DNA from: Mayfieldus sp038317345
GTDB lineage: Bacteria; Actinomycetota; Thermoleophilia; Solirubrobacterales; 70-9
Assembly: GCA_038317345.1 (NCBI GenBank)
Contig: JBBQBH010000057.1
Coordinates: 1-16,869 of the forward strand
Direction of reading: 5' to 3'
DNA: 16,869 bases
In this document: positions 1 to 6,730 of the stretch, in pieces
Numbering within the stretch: position 1 is the first letter of the stretch
How the letters are laid out: each line of letters opens with the position of its first letter
Program-made: the position numbers and the translations under genes
The notes under the pieces: model-generated
Seen by the model: only the letters and a program-made list of their open reading frames with translations
What the model was told of the DNA's origin: nothing
Databases searched by the model: none

Positions 1-134
1 GTCCCTGGCTCGACCGCGCCGGGCGGATTCACGTACTCGATGTCGGGATGCAGTAGCCCGAGGGTCGCCGGAGACTCGCCGCGCGCCAATGCCTCATGGA
101 TGGCACGGACGACGGCCACGTTCTGGTGCGACAT
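1..134 (-). CDS. SnoaL-like / NTF2-fold protein, N-terminal part only
   Basis: The reading frame starts at the ATG at 134 and runs off the left edge of the window, so only about 44 residues are visible. They begin MSHQNVAVVRAIHEALARGE and continue with an HPDIEYVNPPG segment. This N-terminal helix followed by a 'hPDhEyh' strand is the usual opening of SnoaL-like / ketosteroid-isomerase-like proteins of the NTF2 fold, which are small cone-shaped barrels that bind or isomerise small molecules. No catalytic residue can be judged from the fragment. It starts 20 bases downstream of the stop of the GST-like gene on the same strand, so the two are probably co-transcribed. No strong ribosome site is visible. 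The family assignment is confident; the substrate is unknown. Confidence 0.75.
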   Translation of the reverse strand, partial: MSHQNVAVVRAIHEALARGESPATLGLLHPDIEYVNPPGAVEPG

Positions 135-154
135 CGGGACCAGCCCCGCGGATC

Positions 155-469
155 TTAGTGGGTGGACGCTTGGGGCTCGGCGGCCCAGGCGACGATGGCG
201 TCCGAGCTGTTCACCGTCGTTCCGTCGGTGAGCGCGAGGACCGGAAGCTTCTCCTGTCCGCTGATCCGCTTGAGGTCGGGGCGCTTCCCGGTTGTGCCGA
301 TGGCGAGTGGACGGCCCTTGCCGAAGATGACGCTCTCGTACGCGATCCCCGCCTCGTCGAGCGCCTCATGAGCGCGGCGGCACCCGTGAGGGAGGAACGA
401 TGGCCCGCCGCGTCCAACGTGGCAGGTGTAGAGGGTTAGTTTGGCCGGAGGGTGTTGCAGGTCAGGCAT
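155..469 (-). CDS. Glutathione S-transferase N-terminal-domain-like (thioredoxin-fold) protein
   Basis: This 104-residue cytoplasmic protein has LTLYTCH at residues 11-17, a second cysteine in GCRRAHEAL (Cys30), ISGQEKLPVL at 69-78 with the expected cis-proline, and DGTTVNSSDAIVAWA near the end. These match the thioredoxin-like N-terminal half of glutathione S-transferases, whose 'KLPVL' and following Ser/Asp contact the thiol cofactor. The helical C-terminal GST domain is absent, but stand-alone versions of this length are common in actinobacteria, so the gene is probably complete. The start is supported by an AAAGG ribosome site six bases upstream. A SnoaL-like gene follows in the same direction. 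The cofactor is not predictable; many actinobacteria lack glutathione and use mycothiol. Confidence 0.8.
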   Translation of the reverse strand: MPDLQHPPAKLTLYTCHVGRGGPSFLPHGCRRAHEALDEAGIAYESVIFGKGRPLAIGTTGKRPDLKRISGQEKLPVLALTDGTTVNSSDAIVAWAAEPQASTH

Positions 470-529
470 CGTTGCCTTTCGAATCGAGGAACATCACCCG
501 CCCAGTATCCCGAATGCGCCGAGCGGCGA

Positions 530-821
530 CTACGCCGCGAGCGGCGCGGCACGTGCACGGCTGAGCGCGCCGGCGAGCTTGGCGAGGATCGTCAGGTCGG
601 CGTGTAGCTGAACGCGCTCCAAGCCCCGAACGCGCAGAGGATCGAGTGCCCATTCGTTCTTGAGGCGTCCAAGCTCGCGTTCGACAGACACGACGACGGT
701 GGAGGCCCTTCCAGCGCAGCGTCTCGATGAACCCTGTCGCTGAACTGGTTCTGGCCGCGCAGCGGGTGCGAGACCTTCTGGCATTCCAGGCGACGGTTAG
801 CTCAACGTTGCCGAACGACAC
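530..821 (-). pseudogene. DDE transposase C-terminal remnant, frameshifted
   Basis: Two minus-strand frames join into one family-like sequence. The upstream frame ends in GFIETLRWKGLHRRR (down to about 690). A different frame then continues VSVERELGRLKNEWALDPLR, followed by VRGLERVQLHADLTILAKLA and a terminal RARAAPLAA before the TAG at 530-532. The 'R-SVERE-GRLKNEW' motif with the DLTILAKLA tail is typical of the C-terminal end of IS4/IS5-superfamily DDE transposases, where the E of VERE is the likely catalytic glutamate. The N-terminal two thirds, with the first catalytic aspartates, are missing and the frame is broken, so it cannot be active. Copy A of the inverted-repeat element begins about 80 bases upstream and may derive from the same insertion sequence. 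The exact IS family is not certain. Confidence 0.7.
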
Positions 822-902
822 TGGTCGCCGGTCGACTTCGCTTCCCGGCGTAGAAGCAGTGGGACTCGAGCTGACGGCATCGCTCCTGCTTTCGCGTGAG
901 GC

Positions 903-1075
903 TGTCGCACAAACCCAAAGTGAGGCCGTGAGAGCTCGTGTCAGGCCTCTTTAGAAATGGGATGACGGTCGGCTTCATCCGGTGCCTACTCCTGGACCTG
1001 GTCGATGTCTCGCCGGCCGCTGAAGCCGCATCAGCGTGCGTAGGGGTACCTCTCGCTCGCGGCCTTTGTGCGACA
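903..1075. repeat. 173-bp element with terminal inverted repeats, copy A
   Basis: The segment begins TGTCGCACAAA and ends TTTGTGCGACA, a perfect 11-bp inverted repeat. With four mismatches the symmetry extends outwards to about 25 bp (889-913 against 1065-1089). A second copy lies at 15577-15748 and differs by only five substitutions and one single-base gap, by direct reading. No credible protein is encoded inside. Size, terminal inverted repeats and dispersed copies fit a MITE-like non-autonomous transposable element. A clear target-site duplication was not found. Immediately right of it a small hairpin (CTCGC/GCGAG, 1079-1094) leads into repeat R1. Confidence 0.8.
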
Positions 1076-1076
1076 C

Positions 1077-1256
1077 GCTCGCGTGAAAGCGAGAGCGCGC
1101 GTGGTTCCGCGAAGCTCGCTTCTGCTTGAGGAGCTGAGCCAATGAGCCGTGGCCTACCGTCATTTGTTTGAGCCGATCTCGGTGCCTGAGAGCGGCCGAT
1201 AGTCCGGGTCAACACTTAAGCGGAGGCCGCTCTGCACAGGAAGCCGTAGCGCCGGC
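1077..1256 (+). repeat. Dispersed repeat family, copy R1
   Basis: The 24-bp core occupies 1154-1177 and contains CCGTCATTTGTTTGAGCCG. From 1149 to about 1256 the copy matches R3 (7854-7960) at roughly nine bases in ten, including CGGCCGATA, GGTCAACACTTAA and the GGAAGC-GTAGC end. The part left of the core (1077-1148: hairpin CTCGC-GTGAAA-GCGAG, then TGGTTCCGCGAAG and CCAAT) matches the left part of R5 instead. R1 is therefore a composite of the two subtypes. No protein is credible across it on either strand. Confidence 0.75.
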
Positions 1257-1346
1257 TGGCGCTGCTGCTTGTCGCGCGAAGTAGCAGTGGCGCACGGGCT
1301 GCTGGGTTCCCACCAAGGGGAGTCTCGAACCGGGCTAGACCCGCAA

Positions 1347-1752
1347 CTAACGGCGAAGCCCAGCCGGCGCAAACGCATCCTCGGGGCGAACGAACGAGCG
1401 GGTGCTCACGATCTGTCCACGGTCAAGCTGGAAACCATGCCCCACCGGCTGTCCACGGGCGCCCCGCTGCTCTTAGCCCTGGCAAGATCCGAGCAACGAC
1501 GACTACGCAGCCGGAGCCGGCGTCGACAACCTCGTCAACCTCCTGCCTCCATTTCTCCCAAGAATCGTCCATATCCGCCATCGCGTCGCGGAAGCCACGT
1601 GCCCCGCGATAGATCTTGCCCTCTACCCCCCAGTTCGACTCGAGCAAATACTCCGGGTGGGAGAGCGCGTTGAGAGTCTCAACGTCTGGCTTGGGCTTCT
1701 TCCAAGCCGCCTCAAGTCCCCGTCGCACGATGTCCACGTTCCGCCGCGACAT
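1347..1752 (-). pseudogene. SnoaL-like (NTF2-fold) gene broken by two frameshifts
   Basis: From the ATG at 1752 the frame reads MSRRNVDIVRRGLEAAW, then LNALSHPEYLLESNWGVEGK and DSWEKWRQEVDEVVDAG up to VVVVARI. This is the normal SnoaL-like pattern of opening helix, 'HPEh' strand, conserved GxxG--aFR and VDAG loop. After about 1487 the family-like sequence moves to a second frame (LARAKSSGAPVDSRWGMV) and near 1435 to a third (FQLDRGQIVSTRSFVRPEDA, then FAPAGLRR and a TAG at 1347-1349). The reconstructed protein of about 134 residues has the expected family length. In the first frame alone it would end at 1423 with an aberrant tail. The upstream ribosome site is weak. Recent decay and sequencing error are both possible; the two shifts lie only about 50 bases apart. 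Confidence 0.65.
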
Positions 1753-1889
1753 TGCCGACCAAGTATCCCGGGCACCGGCCCGCGCTGCTGCTCCTCGCGC
1801 ATCGGAGCAGCGACCGATAGTGATACGGGCGCGACTACTCCGGAGGAGGAGGCGGCGGAGCCAAACAGGCCGCTGGATAGGATCAACGA

Positions 1890-2342
1890 ATGGCGGCGCG
1901 ATCGGACGAGCTCACGCTCGAGATGAAGCGCGTTCTTACAGCGGTTCCTTCGGTCGTGTTCGGGGCTTCCAGCGATTCGAGCGAGTTAGCGAAGTGGTGG
2001 GGGCCGGAGGGCTTCACCACCCCGAGCCTGGAGTTCCAACCTCGCGTCGGAGAGAACTACCGGATCGAGATGCAGCCGCCGGAGGGCGACCCCTTCTATC
2101 TGACCGGGGAGTTCCGCGAAGTCGACCCGCCTGCTCGCCTCGCATACACGTTCGTCTGGGAGGACCCCGATCCCGACGACGTCGAGACACTGGTCGCCCT
2201 GTCATTTCGGGATCTCGGTGAATCGACGGAGGTTGTCTTTACGCAAGGCCCGTTCAAGACCGAGGCGCGTCGTGCGCTTCACCGGGACGGTTGGATGGAC
2301 GGCTTCGACACGCTCGAGCGGCTCATCTCCGCGCAGGCATAG
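1890..2342 (+). CDS. SRPBCC / AHSA1-type protein
   Basis: This 150-residue cytoplasmic protein opens with LEMKRVLTAVPSVVFGA. It carries AKWWGPEGFTTPSLEF (residues about 34-49), VGENYRIEMQPPEGDPFYL, a central EFREVDPPARLAYTFVWED, and a C-terminal 'ARRALHRDGWMDGFDTLERL' helix. These are hallmarks of the AHSA1 (activator of Hsp90 ATPase homologue-like) branch of the SRPBCC superfamily: a helix-grip fold with a deep hydrophobic ligand cavity. In bacteria such genes often pair with ArsR regulators, but none is seen here. The start is supported by an AGGA site seven bases upstream. It stands alone on the plus strand between a decaying SnoaL gene and a convergent lipoprotein gene. The ligand is unknown. 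Confidence 0.85.
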   Translation: MAARSDELTLEMKRVLTAVPSVVFGASSDSSELAKWWGPEGFTTPSLEFQPRVGENYRIEMQPPEGDPFYLTGEFREVDPPARLAYTFVWEDPDPDDVETLVALSFRDLGESTEVVFTQGPFKTEARRALHRDGWMDGFDTLERLISAQA

Positions 2343-2572
2343 CCAACCTGCGACAGGCGGTTCGGTCTGTGCGCCCGGACCTGGCAGCTCCGCACGATCC
2401 ATCCGGTTCTTCGCGCGAAACGGTAGCGAGCGTGGAACCCCGTTAGGGCATGGACGGCGATGTCGCTCGCGACCGGGGCCCTGCGGCCAAGCGCGGGCGG
2501 ACTTGGCGCAGTGCATTGACGGCCGTTGGCTCGGATCGGTCCGCAGCTCTTCCTCGGCGATGGCGCAGACAT

Positions 2573-3073
2573 CTAGGCAGCCGCAGCGGCAGCGCAGACC
2601 GGTACGCCTGCGGCTTTGGCCGCACGCAGCATCTCGTCCTGAGCCTCATTGCCCTCGTAGTAATCCTTGGTGAAGGTCTGGCTGTCGCCGCGCCGGGCGG
2701 CCGCCTGCTGCTCCACGATGATTCGTACGTGGCTCTTTAGTGCCCTCATGACGTCGGCCCATGCCGCTTGTCCTGTAGGCGGTTGACCCAGCGCCAGCAT
2801 TTTGTGCAGCCAAGTCTCGTAAATCTTCACCGTCTTCGCCTCGGACAGTGCGATGCCCGGCAGCTTCAACCGGTCGGGCTGGGTCGGGTTGAAGTTTGGG
2901 TACGGGAACGGGCTCCGCGCCTTCTTCTGTGCAAGGGCCGCCTCGCACACGGCCACGGCTCTGCTCTGGAACGCCTTGCCAAGGACGGCCGGCGGCGAGC
3001 CGTGCCCGGAGCCGCCGCCACATCCAGCGCTGCCCAGAACCAACAGAACGATAGCCAGTACCCGACTGTGCAC
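2573..3073 (-). CDS. Putative small lipoprotein of unknown function
   Basis: The 166-residue product (GTG start at 3073) begins MHSRVLAIVLLVLGSAGCGG, a lipoprotein signal with the lipid-accepting cysteine at residue 18. The mature part has two further cysteines (43 and 160) that could form a disulfide, a short PFPYPNFNP turn, and mostly helical, lysine/glutamate-rich sequence ending in an alanine run. This looks like an extracytoplasmic lipoprotein; no named family is recognised. The GTG has no ribosome site of its own. A perfect AGGAGG lies further upstream and serves an in-frame ATG at 3094, but that frame hits TAG four codons later (3080-3082) before reaching this GTG. The gene is therefore either translated by re-initiation or carries a nonsense mutation after its original start. 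Confidence 0.65.
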   Translation of the reverse strand: MHSRVLAIVLLVLGSAGCGGGSGHGSPPAVLGKAFQSRAVAVCEAALAQKKARSPFPYPNFNPTQPDRLKLPGIALSEAKTVKIYETWLHKMLALGQPPTGQAAWADVMRALKSHVRIIVEQQAAARRGDSQTFTKDYYEGNEAQDEMLRAAKAAGVPVCAAAAAA

Positions 3074-3079
3074 GACTCG

Positions 3080-3108
3080 CTAGCGCTGATTCATGACCAC
3101 TCCTCCTG
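3080..3108 (-). promoter_or_regulatory. Strong Shine-Dalgarno serving a four-codon abortive ORF
   Basis: Read on the minus strand, GACAGGAGGAGTGGTC precedes ATG at 3094-3092, giving AGGAGG an ideal spacer of seven bases. The frame is Met-Asn-Gln-Arg-stop (TAG at 3082-3080). It is followed after two codons by the in-frame GTG that opens the lipoprotein signal peptide. The site decides that translation was designed to begin at 3094. Confidence 0.7.
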
Positions 3109-3149
3109 TCGGCACTGGGCCCGCCGCGCTGCGATGATCGCACCTGTAG

Positions 3150-3312
3150 CGGCCAGCCGCAACACACACAGGTGTCGTCAAGGGGCGCAATCGCGACACC
3201 GCCTGGTACGCGATCACCGCCTACGACTGGCCGGCGATCCGGACCGGCTTCGTGTCCTGGCTTGCGCCTGAGAACTTCGACGACAAGGGTCTGCAGAAGC
3301 GGCCTAGGGGAA
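3150..3312 (+). pseudogene. C-terminal fragment of a GNAT N-acetyltransferase
   Basis: The plus frame reads THTGVVKGRNRDTAWYAIT, then DWPAIRTGFVSWLAPENFDD and KGLQKRPRG. This is the usual C-terminus of RimJ/RimL-like GNAT acetyltransferases (VVKGRxRDTAWFAxTDDEWP..., then AWLAPxNFDxxGxQ). In this frame a TAG at 3147-3149 lies just upstream, and the acetyl-CoA-binding core that should precede it is absent. After about 3312 the similarity stops and the frame runs to a TGA near 3382. It is a remnant of about 50 residues with no start codon, truncated at the 5' side. It lies just upstream of the low-GC gene region. Confidence 0.65.
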
Positions 3313-3440
3313 GTTCACGGCGAAGTTTTGCCCGGCGCGGTCCACCCCGCCACGGCGTGATTCACCCACCGCCGTTAAAGTGAACCGAACTGTTTGCCCA
3401 GTGGGGTCAACACCGTTACGCCGCAGGCAATCACCGAGGT

Positions 3441-3463
3441 TAAAGGTAAAGGGAAGGCTCCCC
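3441..3463 (-). terminator. Possible weak terminator of the secreted-protein gene
   Basis: About 20 bases past the stop of the minus-strand gene ending at 3486, the minus strand reads GGGGA-GCC-TTCCC followed by TTTACCTTT. This gives a five-pair stem with one wobble pair and an interrupted T-rich tail. It is weak for an intrinsic terminator but sits in the expected place. Confidence 0.3.
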
Positions 3464-3485
3464 GCCTCGCTGACCTGTTACAGCC

Positions 3486-4898
3486 TTATCGAAAAACTTT
3501 GCCGAGCCCCGAAGCCCGAAGTTTGCGATGTTTAGCCGCCGAGTGTACAACCAGGAGATACCTGCTGCCCCGATGTACCCTTGCTGAGGAAACGACGAGT
3601 GACATCCTGGGCCTGGTCTGAAGGTAATTCTTGAGAACTAGCGCTTTATGAGCAACAAACAGCTTCTTGCCGCGACCTAAATTATACAGTGAAACCACAC
3701 ACTTATTCTTCTTGCTGCAGCGAGCCCCTCTAGCCCTAATGGTCGTTTTACCGCCCCGGGCGTTGCCATAAGTAGTTAGATGCTTGAGCTTGCTCCTGAG
3801 ATGGTATTTCGGTACGCTAAAGGTAATGTCATTGACATTAACCAAGAGACCGTCAGAACCGTTAACTGCTGCTGTCCAAGGAGTATATGTCGGGGTTCCA
3901 TTCGTCCCCGAGTCCCCACCCCGCGTGGTCGTGAAGGCCGAAGTGGCATCAGCGGGCAGGATGCCGTAGAGGTTAAGTAGGGTAGCCGCGGGCACAAGCG
4001 CTTCGAGGGGTCCGAGTTGTGGGCTGCCGTCGGACTTAGTGTGGCTTGAGGCCATCTCAATATCCAGTGACGGCGCCAGCGCGCTGCCTCCTGGCGTCAG
4101 GTAGCCCATAACCGCGTCCTGGGTGGCAAAGACAGTCCCAGCCATCGCCGAATCAGGGGAATTAAGGGTATTGTCGAGGCTAAAGACAAGGTTTGCCGTC
4201 AGCAGTTCGGCGTCGGCCTTCTGAATATCACAATTCTGCGGTGGCGAAGCGGTACAGGTCGGTCCGGGCCCTTGCGGGAAGGTTACCCAAGGGAAGCTGG
4301 CTGGCTTGAATTTAATATGGACCGTGGCATCGGCCTGGCCTAAGTCAGTCGTTTGCCAGTAGAGAAGGTCACCATTGACCCAGGTCCAGCCCAGGCTCTT
4401 ACCAAGAGTATTCATGGCCACGGTCATGTCAATAACCGAATTGGCGTTGATCACAGGAACCACAGGAAAGTTGGGGTTAGAGAAATCCATCCCGACATTG
4501 GCGTCATTGCCGTAGCCGACGGTCAAGCCGACACGGTTCGGAGTGCTGTAGCAGACGCCCGAGGCCGGGGTCTGTCCGGCGGCACAGAGATTAAAGGGGG
4601 CGACAACTGTAGTTACGGCTCCGTTTACCAGAGGGGGCGGAGTGGTTGTCCCATTGGTGATTACCGGAGTCGAGACACCATTGTTGATGACGCTTAAGGA
4701 AGTGACGTAAGGACGGGAAGCAACTCCGCCGGCCATATCTCCCCAGCCGCCCGCCAGACCGGAGTCGGATGACGCCTGATCAAGCGACTGTTGCGAAGGC
4801 GTCGCATAGCTCGTTTGATCTGCCCGAGCAAAGGCCGCACTTAACGTTACAAAGACACCGAGCAGAAGGAGTGCCCCAATCAGGGTTATACGATTCAT
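3486..4898 (-). CDS. Secreted protein of unknown function, atypically low GC
   Basis: The 470-residue product has a clear signal peptide, MNRITLIGALLLLGVFVTLS then AAFARA, with likely cleavage after residue 26. The mature part is rich in Ser, Thr, Asn, Gly and Pro and has few lysines until residue 360. It carries three close cysteine pairs (105/116, 215/223, 394/400) suggestive of disulfide-closed loops. The middle (about 150-300) contains alternating hydrophobic beta-strand-like segments. The last 100 residues are strongly basic (KLKHLTTYGNARGGKTTIRA and similar) and look like a separate beta-rich domain that could bind anionic cell-wall polymers. No family is recognised. Base composition is visibly poorer in G+C than neighbouring genes, most so near 3640-3720, and codons ending in A or T are frequent, which suggests horizontal transfer. 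The upstream region is AT-rich with no clear ribosome site. Confidence 0.75.
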   Translation of the reverse strand: MNRITLIGALLLLGVFVTLSAAFARADQTSYATPSQQSLDQASSDSGLAGGWGDMAGGVASRPYVTSLSVINNGVSTPVITNGTTTPPPLVNGAVTTVVAPFNLCAAGQTPASGVCYSTPNRVGLTVGYGNDANVGMDFSNPNFPVVPVINANSVIDMTVAMNTLGKSLGWTWVNGDLLYWQTTDLGQADATVHIKFKPASFPWVTFPQGPGPTCTASPPQNCDIQKADAELLTANLVFSLDNTLNSPDSAMAGTVFATQDAVMGYLTPGGSALAPSLDIEMASSHTKSDGSPQLGPLEALVPAATLLNLYGILPADATSAFTTTRGGDSGTNGTPTYTPWTAAVNGSDGLLVNVNDITFSVPKYHLRSKLKHLTTYGNARGGKTTIRARGARCSKKNKCVVSLYNLGRGKKLFVAHKALVLKNYLQTRPRMSLVVSSARVHRGSRYLLVVHSAAKHRKLRASGLGKVFR

Positions 4899-5033
4899 AT
4901 TAAATTCTTGTCATATGAGTTGGCCTATAAGTCCTTTGCTTTACTCTCGAAGCACGGCTATTGCCCAGCGAACGAGACCGTCGCAGCGGCGTGTTTGTAC
5001 GTATCGTCGAATCGCGGGCGCCCGGCTTAAGCG

Positions 5034-5073
5034 AGTTCTAGGTACTGGACGAAAGTTCTAGGTACCCGGCGAC
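5034..5073. repeat. Two-unit 20-bp direct repeat
   Basis: AGTTCTAGGTAC occurs at 5034-5045 and again at 5054-5065, exactly 20 bases apart, with partial similarity in the remaining eight positions of each unit. Two-turn spacing is compatible with a binding site read twice on one DNA face, but no adjacent promoter can be named. Confidence 0.5.
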
Positions 5074-5316
5074 CTTTGGCGGATTCGATGCGCGCTGGAC
5101 ACAGCCTCCGTTTGGACCGGCGTGCCCGTCCTCGGGCTTCCGCTGCACCCGGTTGCAACCGGACACCTGATTAGACCAAGGAAGTTCAATGTCAGGCTCG
5201 GTCCGGGAGGCAGGAAGGCAGGAAGGTCCAGCGCGCCGAGCGCGCGGCCGCAGGCAAGCGCGGGGGCGTGTTTGGTTCGAATCAGCGACCGGCGACCTTC
5301 GAGCGCGAGCAGACAG

Positions 5317-5340
5317 TGTCGCTTCATGTGCGAAGCGACA
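5317..5340. other. Perfect 9-bp stem-loop
   Basis: TGTCGCTTC (5317-5325) pairs exactly with GAAGCGACA (5332-5340) around the loop ATGTGC. There is no T-run after it on either strand, so it is not an obvious terminator. It lies about 130 bases upstream of repeat R2; the R1 and R5 copies also have hairpins left of their core, though of different sequence. Confidence 0.5.
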
Positions 5341-5462
5341 GCCTGGCCGGCATGGAAAAGGGCACCGGCGAGGCCTAGGGGGTGGCCGAGAGCTGGCGCC
5401 GTCCCAGCCGCGCTACGGGCGCCCGGTAGCTGGTCCGCGGTTTGGGGCTCAGCTCGAGGCCC

Positions 5463-5600
5463 GTGGGCTACCGTCATTTGTTTGAGCCGATCGTCGTGCG
5501 TGGATCGAAGGGTTACGGCAGTCAAAGAGCCTGAATAGGCCCTTCGACAAGGCGCGCTGCGAACAGACAACCGACTGCTCCTCTGAATGAAGAGCAGGAG
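5463..5600 (+). repeat. Dispersed repeat family, copy R2
   Basis: The invariant core lies at 5468-5491, preceded by GTGGGCTA as in R4. The right flank (CGTGCGTGGATCGA, later CTTCGACA, GCTGCGAACAG and CAGGAGCGC) follows that of R5 over roughly 130 bases with many substitutions and small gaps. It lacks the CGGCCGATA/AACACTTAA module of R1 and R3. R2 and R5 thus form one subtype of the family. Confidence 0.75.
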
Positions 5601-5775
5601 CGCCGGCGGCGCTTTCGCTTTCCCGAAAATGCGGAAGTCCAGACTTGCCAACTCGAAGCTCCGCGCACTTCCCCTCCGGACGACAATCGGCGGTCGGGGC
5701 ACAACTGCGTCCCATGGGGCTAAACGTGGTGGATGAACATGCAACCGGTCCACGCGTCACTAATAGGAGGAAGGC

Positions 5776-6702
5776 GTGTGCTCGCCGGCGCTTCCCGTCA
5801 AACGTTGTGCCGGCGGAGTCCGTGCGAGGAGGTCCGGGATCCGGATGGGGTCAGGCAGACTTCGGTCGATGACCCGGTCCACTGCTTCGCGGTTCGACCC
5901 TAAGCCAAAAGCGCTAACGGCGGGTGAGATCTGGGTGCGCGAGGAACTCGGACGGCTGCGTGCAGCCCGCATTTCCCCTCGTGCGTCGGCGCGCTTCCTC
6001 GCCGCCTCCTGGCGCCGGAGCTCGGCGACCCGTAGGGCGCGCCCCGAGCTCGCCCGCCGTGCCTACTACCTACTTGCGTTCGGCGCCGCGGCGTGGCTTG
6101 TGCCGGCGGGGATGCGAGTGGAGCCCTTTCGCCGGCGTCTTCGCTTCGGCCTGGCATGGTGGGGGTTGACCGCGGTGATGCTCGACTTGCACCTCGCCAT
6201 GTTCGAGACCGAGGACGGACGGCCGCGACCGCTCGGCGCCGCCGACGCGCTCACGCTCGCGCGCGCTTGGCTCGTGCCGGTCGTCGCGGATTCCCCGACG
6301 GTGCTCGTCTTCGGCCTGGCCGCCGCAACCGACGCGCTCGACGGCCGGCTGGCGCGGTGCGCCGAGCCGACTCGCGCCGGGCGAGACCTCGAGGCGCTCG
6401 TCGACGCCTGCTTTGTGTTGGCGGCGCTTCGCGGCCTAACCCGCCGTCGACGCTTGGCTCGGGTCGCCGCGCTCGTCGAGGCGGGCAGGTTGACGGGCGG
6501 CTTCGGCTATGCCACCTACGCCTACCTCGGCCGCGCACGAGCTCCAGAGGCGCGTCTCGTTGGGGCCACGCGCTCGGCGAGCGCGGTGCGCTTCGCGGGC
6601 CTCATCGCGGCCGCCGCGCGACGGCGCCGGCTCGGCGGTGCGCTCCTCGTCTGGGGGTCAGCGTGCAGCATCGCGCTGACGGCGCGGGCGGCCCGAGGCT
6701 GA
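5776..6702 (+). CDS. CDP-alcohol phosphatidyltransferase family membrane protein
   Basis: This 308-residue product contains the family signature in TDALDGRLAR (Asp186, Asp189, Gly190, Ala193, Arg194) followed by Gly202, Glu206 and Asp210. The family joins a CDP-linked diacylglycerol or alcohol to an acceptor alcohol, releasing CMP, inside a six-helix membrane domain with two metal ions. The canonical motif has Asp where Glu206 stands, a notable substitution. The N-terminal 90 residues are soluble and Arg-rich (GEIWVREELGRLRAARISPR). Hydrophobic segments lie near 98-113, 124-142, 160-185, 209-219 and in the C-terminal third. The GTG start follows AGGAGG by five bases; an internal ATG at 5869 has no such site. 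It converges with the four-helix membrane gene. The product lipid cannot be predicted. Confidence 0.8.
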   Translation: MCSPALPVKRCAGGVRARRSGIRMGSGRLRSMTRSTASRFDPKPKALTAGEIWVREELGRLRAARISPRASARFLAASWRRSSATRRARPELARRAYYLLAFGAAAWLVPAGMRVEPFRRRLRFGLAWWGLTAVMLDLHLAMFETEDGRPRPLGAADALTLARAWLVPVVADSPTVLVFGLAAATDALDGRLARCAEPTRAGRDLEALVDACFVLAALRGLTRRRRLARVAALVEAGRLTGGFGYATYAYLGRARAPEARLVGATRSASAVRFAGLIAAAARRRRLGGALLVWGSACSIALTARAARG

Positions 6703-6730
6703 ACCGCCGCTAGCGGAGCCGGGCGCCGAT

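Larger units (their letters stand above)
4899..5775. other. Gene-poor interval between the low-GC gene and the CDP-alcohol gene
   Basis: No convincing protein is seen. Long frames exist on both strands, but they run through repeat R2 and have no domain character. The interval holds an AT-rich stretch next to the secreted-protein gene (4899-4950), a 20-bp tandem repeat (5034-5073), a perfect hairpin (5317-5340) and repeat copy R2 (5463-5600). It ends in the AGGAGG site at 5765-5770 of the next gene. Confidence 0.6.

Noticed and set aside
462..821. Intact transposase gene
   Set aside because: The family motif switches frame near 690 and the N-terminal catalytic part is absent, so it is listed as a pseudogene.
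5270..5300. GGTTCGAATC resembling a tRNA T-loop
   Set aside because: The flanking bases do not pair into a T-stem and there is no acceptor strand or other tRNA arm.
5058..5753. 231-codon open frame on the minus strand
   Set aside because: It passes through repeat R2, has no ribosome site or domain character, and is rich in Arg, Ala and Pro as expected from a GC-rich shadow frame.
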